Source of the DNA: Phycisphaerales bacterium UBA7800
Lineage (GTDB): Bacteria; Planctomycetota; Phycisphaerae; Phycisphaerales; Phycisphaeraceae
Assembly (NCBI GenBank): GCA_002480565.1
Contig: DLCK01000028.1
Span: 62,001 to 126,000, forward strand
Length of the DNA stretch: 64,000 nt
Direction of reading: 5' to 3'
The position numbers and the translations under genes are program-made. Positions within the stretch are counted from its first letter, which is position 1. Each line of letters opens with the position of its first letter. Below, piece after piece: positions 26,598 through 36,436 of this stretch. The notes under the pieces were generated by a model. It had not been told where the DNA came from and searched no databases. It saw only the letters and a list, made by a program, of their open reading frames with translations.

Positions 26598-29438
26598 GTG
26601 AATCATTATTTTTTACTCAATGGTGTCGCGTTATCCGTATTAGTTTTGATCGTGGGCTTTCTTGGGGCTTGTGATCATGTCATGGCAGTCCCCAGAGCGC
26701 AGTTGAATGAAAGCACCGATGCAGGTCCGGCGGTAACTTCAGAAGACACTCGGACAATCACACTAAGCAAACTCACCGAAGCACAGATTAAGCAGTTCCC
26801 GGTCCTGCAACGCACGTTCAACCATGTCCTGGGCGGCGGTGTGCGTGGCTTTGGGATGCTCGCAGTGTATGGGGATAAAGGTCCGCAGCAGGTACTCATC
26901 TCACGTGTGACCAAGAGCAATCGCAGCGAACCTTACACACCCATCTGCATTGCCAAGGTGGTCTCCCCCAATGGTGATCAGCTTGCGGTCATTGAACTGA
27001 CCGAACAAAAAGCAGAAGACCAGTCCTATGTGATTAAGGTGCCCACAGCCGGTGCCGGTATTTACCGCGTCTCGATTATGGGTGGTCGTGGTGGTGACCT
27101 GTTTACCATTGGCTTGCCACAAACCGACACATGGGGTGTGCGGGGTGAGATGGCATTGGGTATCACCGACACCACTTTGGCTAAGCCTTACCTGTATGCA
27201 CCGCGTACCGTCAAGACGATCTACCTTGAACAGTTTGGTTCCAATGACAAGCCTGTTGCATTAATTGATGACAAAGGCAAGCTGCTTTCCAAGACATCTC
27301 GCAACAGTCAAGGTCGCCAAATGTTTGTCCTGGACAACGCGCCTGCGGACACTGTATTGCAACTTGATCTCTCAGACCGACAAGGTGCAGCATTGGTTCT
27401 CGACGGCATCCCCGGACTCCTGTGCCCAACGGCTGATGCAGCTCGCAAACTTGCTGGCGGCACCGTCGAAGCTGCTGGCTTTCTGCTGGCTGGCCCACTC
27501 CAGGCACGCATCCGTAAGCATATGACAGCATTCAAACCGCAGGACTTTGATCCCAAGGTGACCATGCCCACAACTGTCCCCGACAAAATCGATGATCCGA
27601 TGCGAGAGTCTTTGATGTTCGGAAAGTATGCACCGCTGTCCACCATTGGCAATGAACTTGAACTTCAGATTCTTGATCCAGGCGCTCCCTACATGGGAGC
27701 TACGGGGAAAGTAGCCATCCGACCAGACGGTACACCACCTGTGGATTGGCAAACATTTTTACATGGCGGTATCCGATCGTTTGGTAATGCGTCGGGACTT
27801 GCAGGCATTGCGACAACGAAAACGCAATTCAATGTCTACTATGACAATCCTGCCATCATCAACCGGGCAATGCTCAGCGCCTTTTATCACTTCAACTCCA
27901 TGCAGGGCGATGACCTGATGCGCGAAGGGACATTCAAAAGCAACAGCTATCCACTGACGCATGTCTTCTTTTCGTATGACGGTGCAATGGCCTATCCATT
28001 GGTCCTGCTCAAAGACAAGCTTGATAAGCAAACCTACGAACTCTGGAAACAGGGACTCATGGCTGCTGGTGACAAAATTGCTGACTATCAGGCCTATCAA
28101 TCCAACCAATGGCAACACATGATCCTCGGTCACCTGCACACTTACCTTGCGACCGGCGAGAAACGTTTCCTTGGATACTTTGAACGCCAGGCACGAGCCT
28201 TCCTCACCGGAGCCTATGGCACCAACGCCAAGTTCGGCCAACACCCCGCAGGCTATTACCTCGAACAGTACGGCCCCGATGGTAACTATGACCATCTCAA
28301 CCAATACTGCGTCGTTGCTGCATACATGGAGTACCGCAAGCTCAAAGAAGCTGATCCCAAACTCGTCAAGCTTTACCATGATGGGATTCAAAAGAATCTC
28401 GACTTCAAAAAGTTTTATTGGCTGATGCAGCCTGATGGCGGACTTGCATGTCCCAATGCCTTTGACTGTCGCACTAATTCATTGCTCTCGCATCCAAGTT
28501 ATCCCGGTGATTACCTGGCTAAAGAGATGTTCCCACTTGCCAAAACAAGATGGTTGATGAATACCGATCCCATCAATGGAGCGGGCGCTGGCAAGATCAT
28601 GCCGCATATGATGAACAATCCGGATTGGGCGACTCGTCAGATAAAAGACATGATCCCCAGAGGGACAACATCGTTTAATCGCGGTGGGACGTCTGGCGGT
28701 TGGACACCACACCTGATGGAAGCATTTTTTGAGCAGCCTGAAAAAGCCCAACCGGTGACACTGCCAAACAGCGGTCCCGATGGTCAATGGGAATTGCCCG
28801 GACACATTGCCTTCAAGCGTGGCAAGCTTTATGGGACAGTTTTCTACACCGTCGATGGGCGAAGTTCCAATGAATCGCTCAAGGGCAAATTCGGGGGCGG
28901 CCCAACGGTTCTCTGGTCGAAAGACTTTGGCGTGGTCATCTCTTCGATGATGAACAAAAAAGCCAACAAGATCGATGAAGAATCCGATCTGACCCAAAGC
29001 TGTGTCTTTGGCACCATCCAGAAAACCAAACGCTTTTACACCGGTGATGAAAGTCCAACTTTCAAATGGATCGAACAAGACAAAGTCTTCGAGATTAGTA
29101 GCCCACTACGAAAGCCCCGCGGAGACCTGACCTGGCGGTATGAGTTGGAGGATGACGCGGTGGTCATCAAAGCAGCCATCCAATCCAACATGATCACCCA
29201 GGCATGGATCAATCTGCCGCTGTATACCGAGGCAGCAGGCCTTGATGCCAAGTTGATCTCCCCGCAAACACTGCAAATCACGCGGGGGACAGCAGTCTTG
29301 CAGATGACCAGTCTCGATGGCCAACCACTGAAACTCACAGAACCTCGTGCAACCACCCATAAGTCCGTGCAATGTCTGCAAATCCCCTTGGCAGGTAACG
29401 GCAAGTTCGCAGGTGTGCGCATTCAACAAATCAACTAA
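26598..29438 (+). CDS. Large secreted alpha/alpha-toroid protein, possible polysaccharide lyase (first paralogue)
   Basis: GTG 26598 is chosen over TTG 26577 because GAGAG precedes it and the resulting 946-residue protein begins with a hydrophobic signal (FLLNGVALSVLVLIVGFLGAC, possibly a lipoprotein Cys). The N-terminal third is beta-rich, including IPGLLCPTADAA. The middle is helical, with YPLTHVFFSYDGAMAYPLVLL and GYYLEQYGPDGNYDHLNQY, as in heparinase-like or related toroid lyases. The C-terminal third is beta-sandwich-like, with GGTSGGWTPH before it. The next gene is a paralogue with the same order of segments. I cannot name the exact family or substrate; secreted glycan degradation is inferred. 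Confidence 0.7.
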   Translation: MNHYFLLNGVALSVLVLIVGFLGACDHVMAVPRAQLNESTDAGPAVTSEDTRTITLSKLTEAQIKQFPVLQRTFNHVLGGGVRGFGMLAVYGDKGPQQVLISRVTKSNRSEPYTPICIAKVVSPNGDQLAVIELTEQKAEDQSYVIKVPTAGAGIYRVSIMGGRGGDLFTIGLPQTDTWGVRGEMALGITDTTLAKPYLYAPRTVKTIYLEQFGSNDKPVALIDDKGKLLSKTSRNSQGRQMFVLDNAPADTVLQLDLSDRQGAALVLDGIPGLLCPTADAARKLAGGTVEAAGFLLAGPLQARIRKHMTAFKPQDFDPKVTMPTTVPDKIDDPMRESLMFGKYAPLSTIGNELELQILDPGAPYMGATGKVAIRPDGTPPVDWQTFLHGGIRSFGNASGLAGIATTKTQFNVYYDNPAIINRAMLSAFYHFNSMQGDDLMREGTFKSNSYPLTHVFFSYDGAMAYPLVLLKDKLDKQTYELWKQGLMAAGDKIADYQAYQSNQWQHMILGHLHTYLATGEKRFLGYFERQARAFLTGAYGTNAKFGQHPAGYYLEQYGPDGNYDHLNQYCVVAAYMEYRKLKEADPKLVKLYHDGIQKNLDFKKFYWLMQPDGGLACPNAFDCRTNSLLSHPSYPGDYLAKEMFPLAKTRWLMNTDPINGAGAGKIMPHMMNNPDWATRQIKDMIPRGTTSFNRGGTSGGWTPHLMEAFFEQPEKAQPVTLPNSGPDGQWELPGHIAFKRGKLYGTVFYTVDGRSSNESLKGKFGGGPTVLWSKDFGVVISSMMNKKANKIDEESDLTQSCVFGTIQKTKRFYTGDESPTFKWIEQDKVFEISSPLRKPRGDLTWRYELEDDAVVIKAAIQSNMITQAWINLPLYTEAAGLDAKLISPQTLQITRGTAVLQMTSLDGQPLKLTEPRATTHKSVQCLQIPLAGNGKFAGVRIQQIN

Positions 29439-29462
29439 CCAACTGTTTAAGAAAATCTCGAA

Positions 29463-32264
29463 ATGAAATTTTTACTATCACTGTGCATTACTCTCAGTCT
29501 TACGTTAACCGTTCATGCACAGCATCAAGCGGCAGAAGAATTAATGTCCGTTGGACCCATTGCGGTTGATCCTGCTGCAGCAATGTATATCGTCGTAGGT
29601 GATCAACCTGTGGATGTTCGTTTGACCATTCGTCGCGGTCATCGCAGTGAAGGTGATCGCCTGACGGTCCGTGCTTTTGACCCGGATGAAAATCTGACCT
29701 TCTGGCAGTATGTCAAAGCAGGGCAGATGCGCGATACATTTGGCCCAGGGGACATGGAAGTCTATGGCATCCCACTGCAAATCCCAGTCAAGCCCCAACC
29801 CCATGAACTGATGTACGACACCATGATTCAACTCAAGGGTAAAGGCGTCCATCAAATTCGACTCTCGGCAGGTGCACGTAATAGCGTCGCAACGCTGCAA
29901 TTTTCAACACCTGTTGAATACGGGATCAGCTTTCAGAATGGTTGGTTTACGCCATGGGATGCGACGCTTGAAAAAGCCTACGTCTATGTCCCGCCTCATG
30001 CTTTAAAGCTCGCGATCAATGGCGGTGAGGTCACCGTGCATGATGCCTCGGGCCAAACGCTTTTGCATTCAAACCAAACGAATTGGCAGGAAGCTCCAAT
30101 AACCCAGGACAAGTCACTGCTGACCTTTGATCTGCCCAGTGACAAGGGATTCAAATTCCGAGCCAAAGGGTTCCCCGTCATTCTCTGCCCGACTCAGCAC
30201 GCTGCCAACACCATCAAGGCATCCGTCATTGAACTCGAAGACGGCACGGTGGTCAGTCACAAGTTTCAAGCTCGTATTGCCAAGTTGCTCCCCGAGTTAT
30301 TGAAGCCTGAAAATGTCGGTTCTGCTGAGGAACTCATCAAGGCCTTGGAAAGCTACAAAGATGCTTATCTGAGCCATCCGCTGCGTAACAAAAACCTTCT
30401 GGATCAATACGCTTTTATGACGGGCGTTGGTGAAATTTTACGGAATCAGAATGTGGACCCAAACAGTCACTGGGGCGGTAGCTTCGGTGGTAAAGGCGGA
30501 TGGCAGGACCGTATCGACAAACCCTATCCTCAAAACCGTTGGGATACACTCAGTAGCAGCAAAGGACTCTACGCAGGGACATCCCCAAGAAGCAGCAATA
30601 CCGAGAGCCTTGCCTATGCCTATTCCATCGACTCCACGCTCAATCCGTATCATGGTAAAAAGGAATTGCTCTATCGCTCCGCTGCAGCATCGCTACGCGA
30701 CTTGATGACTTTGGCTGAAGACGAAAACTGGTTAGGTGTCGGTGCTGATAGTACAGACTATGCAGGCATGATGGCGTTTGCGGTGGCACAAAAAACCTTC
30801 CCGTCATTTGCACATGTCGCACCTCATATGTCCAAGGAAGTGCAAGAGGTTTGGACCCAAGGCCTACGACGGATTGTGGATCGCATGTATCCCGAAAACA
30901 TGGTGACCTGTCGCAATCAGTCATCGCATTACCTGGTTGCCTTTGAAGCCTTTGCACAAGGATCAGGTTTGCCTCGCTATCACGAGTTGGCACGCGCCTA
31001 TGCCAAGCGGTTTCGTGATGAAGCTCATCCCAGTGGATACCAGATTGAACAATGCGGTCCTGATGCAAGCTACATCGGCATGACCCATTGGCACGAAGCG
31101 GTCTACTACCAAATGAGTAAGGATCCAACGATCCTTGATGCACTGCGTGAGAGCTATGGTTTTTTCAACAAGACCGTCGCGCCGGAGCCCAATGGGAAAA
31201 AAGTACTGGCGGGATTCAACTTCAACCATCGAATCGGTTCTGGTTTTTACTTTGAACAATGGGGTGGTGCCAAGGGCATCCTCGATGATGTCTTGCCTGA
31301 AGTCGGCACGTGGTCGCGATTCAGTCCCAGAGATCAACAGGCAAAAGACAAGGCCTCCCAGTCCATTGCCAAGACGTTAAGTAAGCCTGGTCAGTCACGC
31401 GCTTCAAACCTGACAACCATGCGCTATCTGTACTACACCGAATCCCCTGATCAGTCTTTACTGTTCCCCGCTGAGTCCAAGACGTCTTTCATCGACAACC
31501 ATAACGATGAGTTGATTTCAGTAAGACAGGGTGATTACTACACTGTCATCTATGTGGGCCATCCGGCACCGTCCAATCACTACATCAGTCAGCGTGAAAA
31601 CTTCCGGTTGCCCTTTGCCAATGATGCAGAAAACAAGCCTGGTCAGGTGAATGTTCGTAAGGCAACACCCTACGTCGGTGGCGGTATGTCACTGTTCTGG
31701 ACCCCGCAGTTCGGGACCGCCATCATGAGCACCAACTGGTCGCCGGTCTATCGGCACGGACTCGTGGCACAGCAAGATGACTTGAAGCGATACTGGGAAG
31801 ATTACTTTGCCAATAGCTTTAAGCTCGATAAAAATGCCAAGACCTTAGCCATCACAGGTAAAATTGAAAAACAACCCCTGTCCTACACCCGAACCTATCA
31901 CTTTGGCAAAGATGGTATGCAGGTCCAGTTGGAAATCAAAGCGAAAAAAGCTGTCCAACTCAAGCAACTCATCGAAGTCTTCCCATTCCCAACGAGCAGT
32001 GTCAAAGCCAACGGCATGACCGTTACCGCGGGAGATCAGACCACCGGATCCACCATAACCAATCAGTTGACGTTCATGGATGAACAGGGCAATGGTGTTC
32101 AAGTGGATTTTGATACCGCATGGCCGATGACCATCGCAAAACCCGGACTTAAGCAATACAACATGCAGCTTTGCCGAGTGGAATTGCAATTGCCCACGGA
32201 TTGGAAAGCAGGACAAAAACGCACACTCCAATACACACTCTTGCCAATCACACAAACTCATTGA
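29463..32264 (+). CDS. Large secreted alpha/alpha-toroid protein, possible polysaccharide lyase (second paralogue)
   Basis: A 933-residue protein with a clear signal peptide ending in VHAQ. It shares with the preceding gene the FPVILCPTQHAANT segment, a helical middle region, the GYQIEQCGPDASYIGMTHWHEAVYY motif and a C-terminal sandwich that starts near GGGMSLFWTPQFG. The gene begins 24 bases after its paralogue, so both are on one transcript. Strong conservation of the (Q/Y)EQ-GPD motif between the two suggests it is functionally important, perhaps catalytic. The name lyase rests on fold-level resemblance only. Confidence 0.7.
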   Translation: MKFLLSLCITLSLTLTVHAQHQAAEELMSVGPIAVDPAAAMYIVVGDQPVDVRLTIRRGHRSEGDRLTVRAFDPDENLTFWQYVKAGQMRDTFGPGDMEVYGIPLQIPVKPQPHELMYDTMIQLKGKGVHQIRLSAGARNSVATLQFSTPVEYGISFQNGWFTPWDATLEKAYVYVPPHALKLAINGGEVTVHDASGQTLLHSNQTNWQEAPITQDKSLLTFDLPSDKGFKFRAKGFPVILCPTQHAANTIKASVIELEDGTVVSHKFQARIAKLLPELLKPENVGSAEELIKALESYKDAYLSHPLRNKNLLDQYAFMTGVGEILRNQNVDPNSHWGGSFGGKGGWQDRIDKPYPQNRWDTLSSSKGLYAGTSPRSSNTESLAYAYSIDSTLNPYHGKKELLYRSAAASLRDLMTLAEDENWLGVGADSTDYAGMMAFAVAQKTFPSFAHVAPHMSKEVQEVWTQGLRRIVDRMYPENMVTCRNQSSHYLVAFEAFAQGSGLPRYHELARAYAKRFRDEAHPSGYQIEQCGPDASYIGMTHWHEAVYYQMSKDPTILDALRESYGFFNKTVAPEPNGKKVLAGFNFNHRIGSGFYFEQWGGAKGILDDVLPEVGTWSRFSPRDQQAKDKASQSIAKTLSKPGQSRASNLTTMRYLYYTESPDQSLLFPAESKTSFIDNHNDELISVRQGDYYTVIYVGHPAPSNHYISQRENFRLPFANDAENKPGQVNVRKATPYVGGGMSLFWTPQFGTAIMSTNWSPVYRHGLVAQQDDLKRYWEDYFANSFKLDKNAKTLAITGKIEKQPLSYTRTYHFGKDGMQVQLEIKAKKAVQLKQLIEVFPFPTSSVKANGMTVTAGDQTTGSTITNQLTFMDEQGNGVQVDFDTAWPMTIAKPGLKQYNMQLCRVELQLPTDWKAGQKRTLQYTLLPITQTH

Positions 32265-32338
32265 TGAATGAACGTTGCAGGCGTTGGGCAGTAATTTCTC
32301 AAAGTCTGTTAAACGGCATGTTAATGTCATGATTGGCT

Positions 32339-32368
32339 AACAGCGACTGATTTCAGTCGCTGTTTTTG
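32339..32368 (+). terminator. Rho-independent terminator after the lyase-like pair
   Basis: AACAGCGACTGA and TCAGTCGCTGTT form an inverted repeat with a tight centre, followed by TTTT. It lies about 75 bases past the stop of the second lyase-like gene. Confidence 0.85.
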
Positions 32369-32500
32369 CAATGGTGACGCCATTACAAAGTTTAGAAATC
32401 GTCTTGAAAAACCTTGAATTCATATTCCTGACAGACCTATAGGGCATAATAACACAACCTGCTATTCTAATCGTTGTTTTTGATTCCCAGGTGTTTACGA

Positions 32501-33574
32501 ATGGCCTATGTAGAAGAAGAATCTTCAATCCAATCTCCCGATTTACCCGAAGTCGATAATCTTCTTAAATTCGATCATTTTGGTAATCCCAATATGAATC
32601 TGAATATTCCCTGTCCGTCCACGAGGGATGTTTTAAGCGAAGCCCTGATACGTGCCCAACTCATCGGAAGAAGCAGTGGTCCGTGGTATCTTGGGCGTCC
32701 ATGGTCGATTCGACTCACCCGTGGGCCGATCAGCTTTTTCCTGGTCAAATCCGGTCAGTGTAATGTCTACCTTGCTGAGAAAAAACAGCATCTTGAACTC
32801 AAACGCGGTGATTTATTTGTTCTCACTCAGCCATCTGAATTAGTCCTTAGTGACGGTGATGTGGATGTCCGAGAGGCAAAGGCGCTGTTAGATCAGGTCT
32901 CACTTGAAGAGCTTGAAAGTGGCAAGCCTGTTCGGTTTGGTGCAGGTGAAGGGAAGGTTACGAATCTACTGACAGGCATACTCATCTGTCATTACCGCGA
33001 TCAAGTGTCATTATTACCCGCGCTGCCTGACTACATCCATCTGACCGCAGATGTGATTCAACAGTCCACGACATTACAGAAGGTTTTTGATCTTCTGGAG
33101 TATGAGTCCACGGTCGTTGAATCAGGGCATGTGAGTCTAAAAGCAAGTTTGTTACAGATGGTTTTGGTCCTGTCATACCGCGCGTTTCTCCAAAGCGTAG
33201 GGATTGAAGCTGTGGATCAACTTGCCAGTCTGTCGGACCCTGAAATTGGCCCGCTGGTAACCTTGATACATGTGCATCCCGGCTTGCCATGGTCGGTCGA
33301 AAATATGGCAGACCGTGTAGGCATGTCGCGATCAGCATTTGCTGCACGCTTTGTGGATCTCGTCGGTGAAACCCCCATGTCCTATGTCACGCAATGTCGC
33401 ATGCGACGAGCTGCAATGCTTATGACCAATCCACATGCCAATCTCAAATCACTTGCTCGGCAGTTGGGATACAGTTCCGAAGCAGCCTTTAGTGTTGCAT
33501 TCAAACGTTGGAGCGGTATGTCCCCCGGTCGCTATCGCACACAACGTGTCAAGTCCACAGCGAATGCTCTATGA
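32501..33574 (+). CDS. Cupin-AraC family transcriptional regulator
   Basis: ATG 32501 gives a 357-residue protein; a 9-codon upstream extension is possible but has no start signal. The N-terminal half has an AraC-type cupin (SSGPWYLGRPWSIRLTRGPISFFLVKSGQCNVYL, then LKRGDLFVLTQ). The C-terminal half has two helix-turn-helix motifs (WSVENMADRVGMSRSAFAARF and NLKSLARQLGYSSEAAFSVAFKRWSGMSPGRYR). The position right after a carbohydrate operon suggests control of those genes by a sugar ligand, though it follows a terminator and has its own transcription unit. Confidence 0.9.
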   Translation: MAYVEEESSIQSPDLPEVDNLLKFDHFGNPNMNLNIPCPSTRDVLSEALIRAQLIGRSSGPWYLGRPWSIRLTRGPISFFLVKSGQCNVYLAEKKQHLELKRGDLFVLTQPSELVLSDGDVDVREAKALLDQVSLEELESGKPVRFGAGEGKVTNLLTGILICHYRDQVSLLPALPDYIHLTADVIQQSTTLQKVFDLLEYESTVVESGHVSLKASLLQMVLVLSYRAFLQSVGIEAVDQLASLSDPEIGPLVTLIHVHPGLPWSVENMADRVGMSRSAFAARFVDLVGETPMSYVTQCRMRRAAMLMTNPHANLKSLARQLGYSSEAAFSVAFKRWSGMSPGRYRTQRVKSTANAL

Positions 33575-33604
33575 TTTTGTGACTCCCCAAAGTCAGCCAA
33601 CCGT

Positions 33605-33967
33605 TTAAATACTCTTGCGAAATGCTGTCGCGCTGATTCCCATATTCTTGGCTTGCTGGACGGCATCTTTCTGCAATTTACAGCAGACAAGACTGCACAA
33701 ATCGAAAATCATCGGCTCGCAAATGGCATAAGTCACCTGATTACCATGACGTGTCCGAGTGACCAGGTCCGCATCATAAAGCATCCCCAGTTGCTTGGAG
33801 ACGTTGGCTTGTTTGGTGTCTAACGCAACGACAATTTCTGTGACAGTCAATGGTTTATCAAATAGCAATTTGAGTATCGACAAACGTGTCGGCTCGCCAA
33901 GGACCTTAAACATCCTTGCAACGGTCTGAATCTGCTCCGGGGTCATGCTTGGAGATTTTTTTGACAT
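33605..33967 (-). CDS. ArsR-family repressor, probable sulfur/thiol sensor
   Basis: A 120-residue winged-helix protein from ATG 33967, chosen for the AAGGAAAT upstream. The core is ARMFKVLGEPTRLSILKLL, then LDTKQANVSKQLGMLYDADLV and the wing RTRHGNQVTYAI. It has four cysteines near the C-terminal helix (83, 91, 95, 96), in LCSLVCC. It lacks the metal-binding CxC of classical ArsR. Divergent CoA-disulfide reductase and rhodanese genes suggest that it senses persulfides or sulfide, as other ArsR-type repressors such as BigR and SqrR do; the cysteine placement differs from those, so this is inference. Confidence 0.88.
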   Translation of the reverse strand: MSKKSPSMTPEQIQTVARMFKVLGEPTRLSILKLLFDKPLTVTEIVVALDTKQANVSKQLGMLYDADLVTRTRHGNQVTYAICEPMIFDLCSLVCCKLQKDAVQQAKNMGISATAFRKSI

Positions 33968-33981
33968 TTTTGATATTTCCT

Positions 33982-33999
33982 TATTGCCAAATGGTAATA
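33982..33999. promoter_or_regulatory. ArsR-type operator in the divergent promoter region
   Basis: TATTGCCA and TGGTAATA around a 2-base centre match at 7 of 8 positions. The site is 15 bases upstream of the ArsR start codon on the minus strand and upstream of the CoA-disulfide reductase gene on the plus strand, so one site could control both. Confidence 0.55.
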
Positions 34000-34148
34000 T
34001 AATGATATGGTGTGTGCAATAGGTTGTCAAGATAAAAAGTCAATGCTGCGTCATGATTGTCAGAATTCAGGTTCTCGCAGGGCATTGATCTTGATAACGG
34101 ACGTTATCGCAGTATCAAATGGATCGTTCAGAACGAAAAGGATCAAAC

Positions 34149-35816
34149 ATGGCACGGAAAATTGTGATTGTCGGGGGCGTGGCTGGTGGGGCAAGTGCAG
34201 CAGCAAGGGCACGCCGGTGTAACGAAGATGCCGAAATTCTGATGATTGAAAAGGATGAGTATGTGTCCTTCGCCAACTGTGGCTTGCCGTACTACATCGG
34301 TGGCGAAATTAAGGATCGCAATAAGCTGTTGGTCGCCACGCCTGAAAAATTTGAGACATGGTTTAACGTCCGCGTCTGGACCAATCATCTCGTGACCAGT
34401 ATTGATCGTGAAAACAAAACCATCACTGTCTTGGATCGCAAAGCCGAGACTTCAAAAACCGTTGAATATGACAAGTTGATTCTGGCGCCCGGGGCTTCTC
34501 CCATTGTCCCGCCAATTGAAGGCATTCGGTCGTCCAACGTTTTTACGCTGCGTAATGTTGCGGATACCGATCGCATCAAGTCCTTCGTGGATCAGAATCA
34601 TCAGGCAAAAGCCGTGGTTATTGGTGCAGGGTTCATCGGTCTGGAAATGGTGGAAATGCTTCATCACCTTGGGATGGATGTATCACTTGTCGAATTGGCC
34701 CCGCAGGTTCTGCCGCCACTTGATCCTGAAATGGCACATATGGTCCAAGAGGAGTTGGCATCCAAAAGTGTTACGCTTCATATCGGAAATGGCCTGAAGG
34801 GGTTTGTAACCGACGGCGAGAAAGCGACTGCCGTTGAACTTAATGATGGTACGAAATGCCCCTGTGATTTGGTGATTTTGGCTATCGGTGTTCGACCCAG
34901 TACAGAATTAGCCAAAGCGATTGATCTTCAAATTGGAGAGACCGGCGGTATTGCGATCAATGAATATGCTCAGACATCTGACCCGCATATTTATGCCGTC
35001 GGTGATGCGGTGGAATACCTCAACGGTGTGACCGATATCCTTCAGCGAATCCCATTGGCTGGCCCTGCCAATCGCGCAGGACGCGTAGCAGGTGAACATG
35101 CTGCATGTGATCAGTCGCCACCGATTCCTTCGGTTTTAGGGACTGCAATTGTTCGCGCCTTTGACAAGGTTGCTGCGGTGACTGGTTGTAATCAACGTTG
35201 CATTGATGCTATGGGTTACAAAACACATCAGGTCATCATTCCTGCGAAAAATCATGCTGGATATTATCCAGGTGCACAGGAGATGGTGATTAAACTGGTC
35301 TACTTACCTGACTCTGGCAAGGTCATGGGGGCGCAAATTGTCGGTGGTGACGGCGTGGACAAACGTATTGATGTCATCGCAACCGCCATTCGTTTTGGTG
35401 GCACGATTGACGATCTTGCCGGATTGGATCTTGCCTATGCCCCGCCATTTGGTAACGCCAAGGACGGGATACATCTTGCAGCCTTTGCTGCTCAAAATGA
35501 CCTGCGTGGACTTGAATCGTTTATCCCTGATCCGCCTGCAGGGGATCAGATTGTTGATGTTCGCACGATCGCTGAATGGGATGCCGGACACCTGCCTGAT
35601 GCGGTTCATATGCCGCTGCACGAAATTCGACAACGCGTAAGTGAACTTGATCCAACACGTTCAACGACTGTGGTCTGTCGTGGTGGTCAACGTGCCTATT
35701 ATGCTTCTCGGATTCTTCGTCAAAACGGCTTTACCCAAATCAAAACGCTTGCAGGTGGCATGATGATGCGACCTCATCAAAACAAAAAACTCCAGATCAA
35801 GGAACAAGTCCGATGA
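34149..35816 (+). CDS. CoA-disulfide reductase with C-terminal rhodanese domain
   Basis: ATG 34149 with AAAGGA upstream gives 555 residues. The FAD-binding motif is IVGGVAGGASAAARARR, and the single redox Cys of this family is Cys44 in FANCGLPYYIGG. The NAD-binding segment is VVIGAGFIGLEMVEML. The C-terminal rhodanese domain starts near residue 465 and has Cys510 in CRGGQRA. This fusion is known to reduce CoA-disulfide and CoA-persulfide using NAD(P)H. The next gene overlaps by four bases and is another rhodanese, so the unit probably handles sulfane sulfur under control of the divergent ArsR protein. Confidence 0.93.
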   Translation: MARKIVIVGGVAGGASAAARARRCNEDAEILMIEKDEYVSFANCGLPYYIGGEIKDRNKLLVATPEKFETWFNVRVWTNHLVTSIDRENKTITVLDRKAETSKTVEYDKLILAPGASPIVPPIEGIRSSNVFTLRNVADTDRIKSFVDQNHQAKAVVIGAGFIGLEMVEMLHHLGMDVSLVELAPQVLPPLDPEMAHMVQEELASKSVTLHIGNGLKGFVTDGEKATAVELNDGTKCPCDLVILAIGVRPSTELAKAIDLQIGETGGIAINEYAQTSDPHIYAVGDAVEYLNGVTDILQRIPLAGPANRAGRVAGEHAACDQSPPIPSVLGTAIVRAFDKVAAVTGCNQRCIDAMGYKTHQVIIPAKNHAGYYPGAQEMVIKLVYLPDSGKVMGAQIVGGDGVDKRIDVIATAIRFGGTIDDLAGLDLAYAPPFGNAKDGIHLAAFAAQNDLRGLESFIPDPPAGDQIVDVRTIAEWDAGHLPDAVHMPLHEIRQRVSELDPTRSTTVVCRGGQRAYYASRILRQNGFTQIKTLAGGMMMRPHQNKKLQIKEQVR

Positions 35817-36418
35817 GTCTAACTTTCATTTCACCAAGTGAGTTTGCTGAGCGTGCCAAACAGGGGGCAACCGTCTTGCTTGATGTGCGGACACCTGTGG
35901 AATATGCACAGGTCCATGCAACTGCCGCAGTCTCAGAGCCGTTGGATAAACTCGTCGCTGATGAGGTTGCATCACGTTATGGGCTTGGTAAACAGGACGC
36001 GGTCTATGTGATCTGTAAGTCCGGCGCCCGCGCCAAGACCGCTGGCCAGAAGTTTATTGATGCAGGATTTGTAAACGTGATCAGTGTCGATGGCGGGACC
36101 GACGCATGGGTTACTGCGGATTTGCCCGTTGTTCGCACGCAAAGCAAAGTCCTGCCACTACAGCAGCAGGTTTTCATTGTTGTGGGAACGATGGTATTGG
36201 CGGGTGTCTTACTTGGATACTTTGTTGATCCTGCATGGTTGATCCTCAGCGGGTTTGCCGGTTGTGGTTTGATCTTTGCCGGTATAACGGGTTTCTGCGC
36301 CATGGCAACATTCATGGCCAAGATGCCCTGGAATCAGGTCAAGTTCAAAGATCAAAAAGTCACCACCTGCAGCATTGATCCAGCAGGCGGGAACAAATCC
36401 TGCGGTTGTGATCACTGA
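35813..36418 (+). CDS. Rhodanese with C-terminal DUF2892-like membrane domain
   Basis: The start overlaps the reductase stop (ATGA), which indicates coupling. A 201-residue protein with a rhodanese domain (VLLDVRTPVEYAQVH; active-site Cys in CKSGARA; DGGTDAW) followed by two membrane helices (QVFIVVGTMVLAGVLLGYF and WLILSGFAGCGLIFAGITGF) of the DUF2892 type. It should carry sulfane sulfur at the inner membrane. The C-terminal CGCDH tail is Cys/His-rich. It belongs with the CoA-disulfide reductase. Confidence 0.9.
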   Translation: MSLTFISPSEFAERAKQGATVLLDVRTPVEYAQVHATAAVSEPLDKLVADEVASRYGLGKQDAVYVICKSGARAKTAGQKFIDAGFVNVISVDGGTDAWVTADLPVVRTQSKVLPLQQQVFIVVGTMVLAGVLLGYFVDPAWLILSGFAGCGLIFAGITGFCAMATFMAKMPWNQVKFKDQKVTTCSIDPAGGNKSCGCDH

Positions 36419-36436
36419 TCAATCCACATTTTTTCA

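Noticed and set aside
27759..28391. 210-codon minus-strand frame inside the first lyase-like gene
   Set aside because: It is a shadow of the coding plus strand, which has a signal peptide and a paralogue.
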